Assembly (NCBI GenBank): GCA_014706295.1
Contig: JACSVZ010000001.1
Coordinates: 85,806,237-85,870,236, forward strand
Direction of reading: 5' to 3'
DNA length: 64,000 nucleotides
Origin: Lycocorax pyrrhopterus obiensis
Lineage: Eukaryota; Chordata; Aves; Passeriformes; Paradisaeidae
A program made the translations under genes and the position numbers. The notes under the pieces are model-generated. The model was given only the letters and a program-made list of their open reading frames with translations. It had not been told where the DNA came from and did not search any database. Every line of letters begins with the position of its first letter. Positions within the stretch are counted from its first letter, which is position 1. Below, piece after piece: positions 1 through 11,362 of the stretch.

Positions 1-3000
1 ATAGGGGTGTACTTTCTTATTGATTCTGCATATATTCATAATAAAGCTGCTGTAATTCGGATGAAGGATGTATACTCTTGTGCTTCAGTAAATTATTTCA
101 ATTTAATTCTTGCATGCCATTGGATAGTATCCATCAAACTGTGACTTTCATAAAGGCCAGAGAGAAACTCAGTATTAGTTCAGTTATCCTTGGCTTTCAA
201 TTTTGTGTCTAATGCTGAATCTTTTTCACTGTATTCAGATTATTTTGCATATTTTCATTGCAAAAACTATGGCAAACATCACTTTTTTGTGAAACCTTCA
301 TAATAATTGGCAAGTATCCTTAAGAAAGCGGTATTATCATCTTTCAATATTTTAGTTTTACACTGATTTATCTTAACTCTTGTTTAAAAGTTTAGATTAT
401 TTTTTCATGCTGCCTATCATAGAGTGTAATTCTCCCAAAATTACAGCCTCTTACAGCAATAATTAGATGGTATGTGGCTGTCAATGAATACATTTTGGGC
501 TCTCAGGAGATGGAGGTCATGCGTATCTCATCAGAGAGGCACTTAATGCAATATTTGTAATAAAGTTTCAGATTAAACATGTGATAGCTTGATATCTTGA
601 ACACAAGTTTTATACCTTTCCTTAGCAGAGTAGCTCACTTGCATGTTGGTAGGTGCCATGGCTAGGAAATGTCTTCCCCTTATTAAGCTTTATATTGCAA
701 CTCTGCTTAGTGAAAAACTACTCACATTATGGTCCTCCTAGAATATGCAAATGTATTCTCACATTCCCAAGGCAAATATCAAACAGAGACACAAGCAAAG
801 CATTTCCATCATCGTTATGTTTCTATCCTGAACAGATGTGGATTAGCGACGCCTTATTGCCAAGATCACAATCTGTAGTAGAATAAATTGATGCTGCTCT
901 GAAACTCACCATGTCTTTTAATTTGTTATTTTCCTCAGTTTTTCAGCAACTGAGGAAGAAAAAAGCAAGATACTGAAGTCTGCAGCTGATAGTGAATATT
1001 TCAGGATGCTGTTCCAAAGTCTTAAAACTTTCTAACATCCAACAGTTCCTGCTTGGGTCAGCAAACTTCATAATATAAAACTATATAATATAAAGTTTAT
1101 AATAACACCTACGATTACAGAGGTTTTTTAATTAACAACTTTCAAAACACTTTTACCAGGAGAAAATAAGCCCCATCATCATCAGATTAGCAAAGTAAAT
1201 TTTGGAAGCTTTTAATCCTGTAGGATAAAAAAAAAACAGTTCAGGTAAACATCTCATGGAGATTTCCTAAAAATGATTAAAGTTTTCTCAAAATGGAAAG
1301 ATGAACAAGATGGATGATCTCCTGAGACAATTTTTGTACTTACTTGGCTATATTCTCATTTTATTGATAAAAGTTGTTAGTTTGGACGTAAAATGATTGG
1401 TTTAAGGTCATCAACAGACAAAGAGCACAGCTGGCAGCACCACATAAATCTACTGCTACTCCATCTTCTGTTTTTCATGGATATCTATTTAACCTCTGAC
1501 TGATTCTAAATATAGACTTAAAGACAGAAGAAGAAATAATTCTGTGGAATGTAAATCAATTATATGAAAGGAACTTTAAATCCACCTATCAGCTTCCTTT
1601 AGTCTCTCAGTCCTTACTACACAATGACTGTGAAATCTTGCCTAAAACTGACCAATTTGAGAAGAACAAGAACAATAGCATTAAGTATAGCATTAAATTA
1701 ACAAATAGGTTATGTCTGAGGTTCACCATGTTCTCTTACTGTGCTTTCATGATTTGTCTGCCTAACAAGTGCTCGAATATCAGTAAACAAAATCTTTATT
1801 GCGGATGAGGGAAATTCCCAGAAGAAGTGCTGTGTTAGAAGTAGATGGTTTTCTATTGACACGTGGGGTTTCTTTCTACCCTCATTAGCCCTCCCAGTCA
1901 ATTTCATATTTTCATAATGAAAGTTTGTGCTAGCTTTGATTCTGACATTAGTTGTAAATGAGTGGTTCTCACACCTGTAGTCAAATTAGGGCCGTCACCG
2001 GAGCTTAACAAAACAACACCAATGTGCCTCGAGTTTTAGCATGCTAAGTATTGTGTACAACTACAAATAATATAAATTACACAAGCTTTAAACCCCATTG
2101 CAACATATCTCTGAATATTGGAAGTTTATTGAAATATGTATGTATAAATTGGCATAATCTCAATACAGATGCTTGACCAGTGAATCTGGAAGGAAAATGG
2201 TGAAATTTTTGAGATCTTGCCATTCAAATATATAGTTTAAGACAAAATATGTGGACAGTGGTGTTTTTTCCTACTCCAGAGATACTAACATGAGTGTACC
2301 AACACTAACTATTTTAGTATATGTACTGAGGATAACTTTAGGCCTGTTTCCTGCCTTAAGATATGCAAAAGGTACTCTTGCAAATTAAAAGAAGGACTAG
2401 AAAATTTAAACATTAGAATTTGCTACAAAGACAACAAAAAAATTAAGTCTAATAAATCTATATATAAATTTGGAAACTATAGAGCTGTTCTGTTCGTACT
2501 TTCACCAGAATATATGTTGAAATAATTCTTCTAATTTCTCTCCTGCTACTCCTGATCTTCTTCAAAAATGGCAAGTGATGAGTTATATGTTCCTCTTGAT
2601 TTATGGTGTTTTATGTTCTTCCAAGATACAAAGATCTGCAGTGTTCTTGCAGAATTTGAATGAACTAAACTGAATTAACTTGTAAATGGAAGCAGGATTT
2701 CTTGAAATCTAGATAACTAAAAAACCTGCAGATGTTTAATTTAAAATTACAGAACATTCATTACACAGACTGTGTCATAAAATGGTCCCAGGATACATGG
2801 CTTTTCAGGGACATCTGTGAGTAATGCAAATGAGGATGCTGACTGACAGCCCTGAAAATTATTCACAGAGCAGCAGGGTGGTAGCAGGAGTTTCTGCAAA
2901 GATGCTTGCAGCAAGTCTGCTGCACAGCTCTGTTGAACATCTCACCTCCATCTCTGGCCAGTGTTTTTTTTTTTATAAATGGGATGAAAATCTGGATGGA

Positions 3001-6000
3001 AATCTTGACTCTGAGCACTCTGCTCAGTCATCAGGAGACCGCAAAACTTTATACATTCCTGCTTGCCTGGAGTTCAAATGGGGAGACATTTCAGACACAG
3101 AGGCTGCAACTCAGATAACCTCTTGTATTCCTGGGTAATAAGACCTGCCTGTAGCTGACATGCTCTAATAATACAGTCTGAAGAGACACCCGCCAAAATG
3201 CACTTACTAGAAAATTTAGTCGAAGGAGTGCTTCCTTCGCTTGTACTCAAAAAGTCAAAACTATAAAGATTTTCTTTTGAATTGCTACAGAACCTTAATT
3301 CAGAAATTTTAAAAAGTGTAGTTATTCTAAACAGTTATTCTTAACTATTAAAAGAAAAATTAATAAGCATCTTTTAATGTTCTCTTATAATTTATCTTTT
3401 TGTGCAGTGTTATATGTCAGAACTTTTTGCTTGTTCCATGTCCCACATTTGAAGCAGCAGGCAAAAAAACTAAAAAGTTCAATGACAAGGTCTTTTGGAG
3501 TCATGACACATAAACCCACAGGCTGTCACTCTTGTTAAACATCCTACGTGCATGTCTTCATCTGAAGCTTGATTTTTGTCAGTCACAGGCTTGTTTCTGT
3601 TCTAGAAGGAGCTCAGTTTGGGTGCAACCTGTTTTCTTTTGCGTTGATAGTTAATCCTGTCCCATAAATGAATGAAAATCACTATGATTTTTTGATAGCC
3701 TAAACCCATGCCTTTACAATTTTTGTGTCCAAAAAGCCTTCAATGATAAAGTTACTGTTTTTATAGGACTAATAAGGTAACTAGGATACCGTATTGAAAA
3801 AAGAAAATAGTCTTTACTGAAAGTTTTAACCACTTGTGCTGGAGTTCCAGCCCAAAGTCAGGAAAACATTACATGACAGAGTACAAGGTCATGTCCTACA
3901 GCGGAGAAGACAAGACATATATGACTATCTAAATCTTGTTATTGGTCTCTCAGTGTAGTGTTCATGAAGTAAGACTGTCACAGAGAGTGAAGAATCCAGA
4001 ATGAAGTGAATACAATGGTTATTCGGTGTTCAGGAAGAAAGCCTTTCAAAACCAGAAGGCAGCACGGGGAAGATGTGCTCTGTGGTGTGTTTGGTGTTGG
4101 TCTCAGCTGCTCAGCTCAGTACCTGCATCCTCCTTGAACCCACCATGCCAACTGGAGTTCACAAAGCACAGATTCAGCCCTGGGAGGTGGGGAGCACTTC
4201 TGGATTTCACAGACCATACCAAGACCTTTTGCATCCCTGCTTTCCTTCTCTGCTTCCCAATGTAGTTTTCTGCCTTGGCAGAATAAAATTTTGTTAAGAT
4301 TCCTTTTGTGATAGATCAGCCCTGTTACGAAAATCTTCTGTGACATTTTATCACCCACATTGATGTAAACCTGTGCTGCTTGGCAGAATATAATGCCCCT
4401 GGATATACTAAGATGTCCTACTACCACTGAATTTGTTGAGATCTTCAAACATCTCCCAACCAATTGCTTTTGGTCACTTGGTATATTTCTACCTGTAATT
4501 GCAGCATTTAATCCCATAACTACATTTCAAAATGAAGGAAAGAAAGGAGAAAAGCTGGATACTGGTATTCCCTAAACTAATCTGTGCAAAATTGCTACTA
4601 TCATTATTTTCAGATGTGGAAATGGAATAGGTGATGCAGTATATCACTTCTATGTTTTGTTTTCGTTTTATTTCCAATGTTCATTATCTTTTTTCTTTTT
4701 TTTTTTTAACTTTCAGTTTCTTGCAGAGACAATGCAGCAATTGCTGGATTTTATAAGATCGAAATCAACAGTCTGATTTCACACGAATATCAGGAACTTA
4801 ATGGGAATCACCTATATGCATTTTTTTCCCATTTACACAAAAACATTTCCAAAGAAAACTTAAACTGAGAAATATCGTAGATGAAACGAGGAGAACATGA
4901 AATTTCCTCAGAAATTATTGCATCAAATAATTTTAAGAATCTATTTTTCCCCCATCAAACAAATATGCAGAGGTTTTTTGTTAAGCAAGCTAAGTAAAAA
5001 ACATGTATCTGTTTCTGATGCTGTTGCTGGAGATATGGCCAGCTGAGGCATGCACTGAACTGCTTTTATATTAAAAAGTTGTCAGTGCATGTAAGTGTTT
5101 CTCCTTTGTTGTCCTGCAACTTTGAATCTCCCATCTTTTCCCACTTCAGTTTATAAACCACCAATACTTTAACCCCTAGCAAGTGCTAAAAAAGTAATTT
5201 TCTTTTCCTTCTTCTCTGCCATAAATGTGTGATGGGTGAATATAAGACAGGGATTGTTATACTGATATGACCTTTTAGACCTTTTGTGTAAGTCGTTTAC
5301 AGAATATGTTATTTTGGAGATGCCATTAAAATCTGTCCTCTCATAGCGCCATAGGGCTGAGCTCTGTGTTCAGCATGATACATTTTTATGAAAGTGTAAT
5401 ACAGTCTGGGTAGCATTTCCAGCTATACAGGTACCTACACCCTGATGATGAAAGATTGATTAACCTTTTAGGATGAAATATGGTCTGGCTCTACCCACAT
5501 CAGTATATTAAACAGAGCTGAGAACAGCGCCAGGCATGGGAATGCGACTGCACAGACTGCAGAATTTCTCAAGCAGTTCCTTGCAGGCTTTTTGCTTTTG
5601 CCAGCTCTACCTTAAACAGCTCCTGAGTTCAGTTTGGAAGCAGGATTATTCCAGTGACCTCACCCAGGAGGCACTGTCCAAGCAGACTCTGTCTGCAGGC
5701 TGAGAATTTACTAGTACTGTAAAACCTGGGCTCTTCTATGTCAGCTGGCCTCAGTGATAGAGAGGCATGTTCCCAGGCATGTCTGCATACCCAAAGAAGT
5801 AGACATAAAAAATGCCTGCAAGACTCTTTGTAGGTAGAATCAAATAGTCTTCAGTATCCTTGACATACCAGGCCATCCTGTTCTTGTGATCTGTTTGGCT
5901 AAAATAGGAAACACCTGTGGCCAATATTTGGCAGAAACCTAAACATATGTGTTGCAGCTCAATGTCTCAAGGATGCACACCTAAATAATACGTTTAAAGA

Positions 6001-6283
6001 TGAACTGAATCTGTTTTTCATCCTGCAGAGTGTGATTATAGTTCTTTTTGTGTGAAAATTTTAGTTTCTTCACCTAGTGTTGTGGTAGGATTGCTTACCC
6101 ACGTGTGAAGTCTGCTTCCACAAGAGGTATTCCTGAAGCACTGTTTGTGGGAGCAGGTATTGCCTTCTTGCTTTTGTCCAAGGCGGTTTTTAAGATGGCC
6201 GATGTGTACAACCAAGGCATCACCACCAGGGGTTATGAAAGAGAAGACACATCTTCTCTCTCTCCCTGCCCTGTCATCAGTCT
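1..6283. other. AT-rich non-coding DNA
   Basis: I see no gene and no recognisable mobile element. Open frames here, the longest being 133 residues at 4116-4517 on the - strand, show no family motif or exon structure. A small 7-bp hairpin sits at 3220-3238. Confidence 0.6.
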
Positions 6284-6350
6284 TTCCAAAACATTGCAAT
6301 TGTCAGGTGAAACACATGGAGAAGCTGGAGATAATTGCAATGTTTTGGAA
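6284..6350. repeat. 18-bp perfect inverted repeat (hairpin) with 31-base loop
   Basis: TTCCAAAACATTGCAATT at 6284-6301 is the exact reverse complement of AATTGCAATGTTTTGGAA at 6333-6350. A transcript of either strand would fold into an 18-bp stem. The arms could also be the ends of a small decayed inverted-repeat element. Confidence 0.9.
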
Positions 6351-8105
6351 TGAACAGTGTCTTCGCAAATATCCTACAGGTGTTCTTTTGTCACACAGCT
6401 TAAAAAAAAAAATCACGAAACTCTCTAGAGGAGTGACTTCATGGAGTTGCCCCTACCCCAGAGGACACTCTCACCTCTCTGGCAATCAAGCAGTGCTTTT
6501 TTCAGAAAACCAGGACACCAAGCAGCTCCCTTTAGAACTAAGACAAATCAGTAGCTCCAGAAACCAAAGGAAATGCAGCTGGCTCTAAATTTGTATGACA
6601 TTACTGAATTGCGAAGCTCAATTGTTTATGAGCACAAGGTTCATGCCTGTTAGCAATACTAGAGCCAGAGGTGTTAAGGGAAGGTTTTTGTGCATCCAAA
6701 CACCCCTTTTAAATATAGGTTGATCTATCAATTCTTCCAAAATGCTTCTGTGCACTCTAACAGATGCTTTGTAAGTCATGCTGTGGACAAAGGTAAACTA
6801 GAAAAATTTCCCAAATGCCTGTAGCTGGGAAACCCAGGTTTGCTTGTGTTTTTGTTTGGTTGCTCTTTAATTAGTTTTTTTGGGGGTTTATTTTGTTTTG
6901 TTTCATTTAGACACAAGAAATTTTAACAATTCAAAAGCATTTTAGGGGTGCTGGTTGTAATTCATCCTACCTAACCATAATGCAGATGTCTACATCTCAG
7001 GCAGTCTCCCAGGAATCTCTTCTTCTGTGGAGAGAAATAGACTTTGTAAGACATGCTTCAGCTCATCCTAATGTGTCTGTCTTCAGAAGATGAGTGAAAT
7101 ACGCTCTGAAAGTGCCTGTATCACTGCCTGATGATGAAGGAAGGCTTCAAGATGTATGTCATGCATGTCTAAAACTGAGATGGATCCCACTTGCAGTGTT
7201 TATAGATTGTTTGGCCAGATTAATCACCAGCTCCAGGTCTGCAGAGATTTGTTTACAAGGCAGTGTATCACAGTTGAATTATATTCTCTCGAGCAAATAT
7301 CAAAGTGGTCAAACATCTCTCCTTTACTACAAATAGCATTACAATGATATACACCAGTGAGTGCACTCTAGAAAAACTCTGGAAAAAATCCACAAAAAAG
7401 TTATGACTAAAGATTAGCCAAATTAAAAAAGTAAGCAAGCAAACACCCATCAAAATCCACATGTTAAATTAAGATCCCTAAATATTTAGAAACCACTAGG
7501 AAAGGGATAGCAAGAAAAAAAGACCAAAATGGTACTACCCTTATTTTGGAGTAAAGGATTATAAAAAAGAGATTATATAACTCCGCATGTAATTAAGTAA
7601 TAAAATATTAAAAGTTCTCTAGAAAGTATTTTACTTTAGATGATAATTTATAGGTATAATCTTATATTTTACTAGATTTAAATATGTTCATCTATGCTTA
7701 ATAAAACCATTTTGTTTGGTATTAATTTGCCTTAAATATTTGCCATTAGTGCTGTTTAAGGTAGTACCTGACTTCTGTTCCAGTGCTACACAAACTGTTG
7801 GTGTCAATTTGTCATCTGAGCTGAGAAATCTTGGTGTGTTAAAAATCATGAGGCAGATATGCAAAAACCGTAAGTTCTGAAATTACAACCTAAAATAGTT
7901 AGGATGCATTTTGCAACTTTTCATGAGGATCCATTTGTGTGCATATGTGACTAAAACTGCTCAAAGGAGAATTATCTTCACTAAAGTCAGTATGAACTTA
8001 CCACAGCCCAAGGCTATCTTCAAATACAAAGGAAAGAATACATCACTCCTCCGGGTCTTTTTAGGAGCTGTTTTCCCTGCTTCAGCCAGGATCTGCTTGA
8101 GGACC
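6351..8105. other. AT-rich non-coding DNA
   Basis: Nothing recognisable. The part from 7500 to 7740 is especially AT-rich. Confidence 0.6.
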
Positions 8106-8468
8106 GAACTCCTTGCTCCCTACAGCTGCTGAGGAGTGAACTCATTACTCCCTTTCATCTGCTGAGGAGTGGAAATGAAGTGGGAGATACTGAGCTCTTC
8201 TCCTCGGTATCCAGTGATAGGATGCCGAGGAATGTTTTAAAGCTGCAGCACAGGAGGTTCAGATTGGACATGAGGAAGCATTTCTTTACCAAGAGGGTGG
8301 CCAAACACTGGAACAGGCATTCTTAGAAAGGTGTTCAATGCCCTAGGCCCATCAATGTTTAAGAGGCATTGACACAATGCCCTTAATAACACACTTTTAC
8401 TTGGCCAGTTCTGAACTGGTCAGACAGCTGGACTTGATGAACCTTGTAGGTCCCTTCCAACTGAAATA
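8106..8468 (+). mobile_element. CR1 LINE 3' fragment with ATTCT-type tail
   Basis: The sequence follows the 3' region of avian CR1: a bottom part near 8180 (GAGATACTGAGCTCTTCTCC), the block GAAGCATTTCTTTACCAAGA, then AACACTGGAACAGGC and the terminal block GTAGGTCCCTTCCAACTGAA. It ends directly in an ATTCT repeat, as one CR1 subfamily type does. The 5' end is truncated, as usual for LINE copies, and is set by eye. A 32-bp imperfect duplication lies near its 5' end. Confidence 0.85.
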
Positions 8469-8579
8469 TTCTATTCTATTCTATTCTATTCTATTCTATT
8501 CTATTCTATTCTATTCTATTCTATTCTATTCTATTCCATTCCATTCCATTCCATTCCATTCCATTCCATTCCATTCTAT
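8469..8579 (+). repeat. (TTCTA)n turning into (TTCCA)n microsatellite
   Basis: A pentanucleotide array of about 110 bases follows the CR1 3' end. The first part, to about 8533, is TTCTA; the second is TTCCA; the last unit returns to TTCTA. It is best read as an expanded CR1 tail in which one variant unit was amplified. Confidence 0.95.
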
Positions 8580-9649
8580 TTACATGAAGCCCCTCATGCA
8601 TCCATCAGTGCTCTTTTTCTCCACAACTTTGGCACTGCTAACATCACCCTTCCCTACACCATTCCTTTCTCCTGCAGTCTTTCATCCATCTCTGCATCCA
8701 TTAAGAAACTAATGATGCTGAACTGTTGCAAGATTTAAATTGTTTGTGTTAAATAGTGTCTGGCACATACATGAAATGAGATAAACAGAAACTGGGAATA
8801 AATTGGCTGTTATTTAAATGAGGCAAAGTCCTACAGGCATAAATCTCTGAATGTGTAACTTGAGATCATTCAAACGCACACACTTACAGAAGCTGAGTGA
8901 AAGCTTGTGTTATATGTATTTTCTGTAATTGAAGTTTGCAGTTTAAACATCTTAATACATTTTTAATATACAAGGAGGAAAAATGGAACATGGAGCAAAG
9001 CAAACTAATGTTTTTTGCATAATACAGCTTATATTTTTGATAAAGATGAAGTACCAAAGGACACTTCAAACAAAGTGTGCCCCACTTGATTTTTTTGAAC
9101 ACATGCACACAGAAATGCAATTATTTATTTAAGTGATGTATGTGTGAAACACTGTTGTTCAGACACAGTTTTATTTCTTTATATGGCAAGGTAGTACAGA
9201 AAAGGAAAGGAAAAAAATCTTACGTCTACAAAAGAAAATGAAGAACATTTAATGTTGCAGATATGTAGGTGTATGTATAAGAATATATAACTAACATAAT
9301 ACTTAAGAAAATACCAGTTTCATCTCAGGTTAATTGTAGGCCCTCAAAGCATCTTTAGAAGACAATTTAAGCAGCGAAGTGGTACACTTTGACCCTGCTT
9401 TCCTTCACGATTAGGGCTTGATTGCGCTACAGCTTTCAGCAGAGAGGTGACACATCAAAAACATTCTAAATTCCAGTGATGACAAAGCATAAGCTGTTGC
9501 TCCAGGCTGGCTGCAACCTGGGAAAAGCATGGCACGTCTTTATGTGTTTTATTGATGCATATTGTGCAGCAAGTGATGTAAGTCATAGCTCAATACACCT
9601 AGAAGCAAACATCTGATCCATTTAAGAATTTAAATTGCTTAGCCAAAGC
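8580..9649. other. Non-coding DNA between two CR1 pieces
   Basis: No gene, repeat or RNA is recognised. Confidence 0.55.
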
Positions 9650-9715
9650 ATGGCTGGTTGGACTTGATGATCTAAGAAGTCTTTTCCAACCTTAAAAATT
9701 CTATGAATCTATAAT
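9650..9715 (+). mobile_element. Short CR1 3' end
   Basis: A 65-base piece matches only the terminal part of CR1: GGTTGGACTTGATGATCT, then TCTTTTCCAACCTTA and a degraded ATTCTATGAATCTAT tail. This is a heavily 5'-truncated copy. Confidence 0.7.
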
Positions 9716-10373
9716 TACAGGATTCAGTACAGGTCATCACAGGACATTTGCATGCTTGTATTAGCTTAAATCATGGTGGTTCCTTCACATTGCCAAACAT
9801 CACTGTGAGGAAACGTAGGCATTATTTTATTTTTTCCAGCTTTTCCGTCTGTGTGTGAAGTGGGGTACCCTTTGACACAGTACTATAAGAAAAAGTGAGA
9901 AGAGGTTTACTATGCTTGAAAAAAATCCCTGTTTTTTCCATTCTTTGTCCTGTAAAAAATAGAAGCATTTTTGTGAAAATGTCCCAATAATTTTTAGGGA
10001 ATAGAGTTTTTGCTTTCACAGGATTCTTTAAAATCAAAGAGCTTTCATATTTCTTTCTTTCTTTTCTCTGGTGGCAATTCTTAGCTTTTTACCATGTTCC
10101 TCTACTGCAACTGCTGCATTATTTCACACTGACTAGAATTCATTTAGAACTAGAAGTTCTGGCACATCCAAAGAGCTCTTCATATGTCTTTCTTATTCCT
10201 TTTTTCCCTTTATATTAATTTTGCCCATTTTTCACTAAAGTTCTGTACATTAAATCTGTCCATATTGATGCCTTAGGTTTTAACTTTTATATTTTTTAAA
10301 CTCTGTACTGCTTAGTGTGCAACTTTGAAGCTTCTTGTAGCCTGTTACTTTCTGCTCTCTCATGCCTGTTAGA
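9716..10373. other. Non-coding DNA before the LTR-like element
   Basis: No gene is recognised. The sequence is pyrimidine-rich near 10050-10250. Confidence 0.55.
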
Positions 10374-10688
10374 CACAACAAAGCGTCTCTGGACTGCTCT
10401 TCAAGGACACCTGGACCATCCTGAGCCCAAGGGGTGTAAACCAAAGAGTCTCTGAAGGGGGGGTAGCTAAGGGGAATTACATCATTTAGCTGGGGTGTTA
10501 ATTGGAGAATTGACCCTGATATGCAAATGAACCAAACTTATAAAAGTGTAGAAAACTCGTGACCTGTGGTCCATCTTGGGGTCCATCTTGGCAATAGCCT
10601 CTGGCTCCCCAGGGTGTACCTTGAAGGCCTTTCAAATAAATACCTACTTTTGTTCCTTTACTCTGTCTAGTCTTTGTGTCTAGGAGGC
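10374..10688 (+). mobile_element. LTR-like element, probably a solo LTR of an endogenous retrovirus
   Basis: This stretch of about 315 bases has the layout of a retroviral LTR. It contains an octamer ATGCAAAT at 10521-10528, a TATA box TATAAAA at 10539-10545, and AATAAA at 10635-10640 followed by a T-rich and GT-containing stretch. The ends form an imperfect inverted repeat: GCCTGTTAGACACAA at 10374-10388 pairs with TTGTGTCTAGGAGGC at 10674-10688, 13 of 15 positions. A perfect 12-bp direct repeat, GGTCCATCTTGG, lies at 10568-10591, in what would be R/U5. I see no viral genes beside it and no clear target-site duplication, so the exact ends are uncertain. A non-autonomous DNA transposon with terminal inverted repeats is an alternative. 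Confidence 0.55.
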
Positions 10689-11174
10689 CTGATAAGGCAT
10701 CAATATGACAGCCAAGCCTGAGTTATCTCCCAATCTATGATGTACTGCTGTTTTTTAAATATATATTCGGTTTAATTCTTAGAAAAGAACAGAAAGCTTT
10801 GTATCTACAGAAACAACACTTGTGTATTTCACGTGTGAACTAAGGAATCTGTCTTACTTATTTACCCACAGTTTACTGCCATCATTGAATTTTTACAGGA
10901 AAAAATATGGTTCAGTTTGCCTGGAGAATACCAAGATATACGTTGGTGTCACTATGAGATGATAAGATGTTAAAGGATTTTTTTTTTCCTGAAGATGCTT
11001 ATATGGCTGTTATATTTGCATTTGGCTCTGGAGGTGTTTGTTTGTGTGTTGTGTTCCTCCTTGCCCTGTCTTTTAAGGATTCACCTACATAGTTAAAACA
11101 ACTGACTTGTAGCAGCAATTTCATAGATTTGATGTTTAAAATATATCATTGTGTGTCTGACTTCGTGTAACAAG
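10689..11174. other. Non-coding DNA between the LTR-like element and CR1
   Basis: Nothing recognisable beyond short T runs. Confidence 0.55.
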
Positions 11175-11362
11175 GCTTATGGTGCCCAGAGAAGCTGGGG
11201 GAGCCCCATCCCTGGCAGTGTTCGAGGCCAGGTTGTATGGGGCTTTGAGCAGCCTGGTCTACTGGAAGGTGTCTCTGTCCATGGCAGAGGAGATAAGAAC
11301 TAGATCATCTTTAGGGTCCTTTCCAACCCAAGCATTCTGTGCCTCTGTGATTCTATGACTGA
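11175..11362 (+). mobile_element. CR1 3' end fragment
   Basis: CR1 terminal sequence is recognisable: CCATCCCTGGCAGTGTTCGA, then GGGGCTTTGAGCAGCCTGGT, then the block before a tail reading ATTCTGTGCCTCTGTGATTC. The copy is 5'-truncated and about 185 bases long. Confidence 0.9.

Noticed and set aside
4116..4517. 133-residue - strand open frame
   Set aside because: No family resemblance and no splice or promoter context.
6145..6588. 147-residue + strand open frame
   Set aside because: No motif, signal peptide or domain; another frame is open over the same bases and it spans the inverted repeat. It looks like chance.
8377..8712. 111-residue + strand frame with repeated YSILF and HSIPF
   Set aside because: It is only the translation of the ATTCT/ATTCC repeat and the CR1 end.
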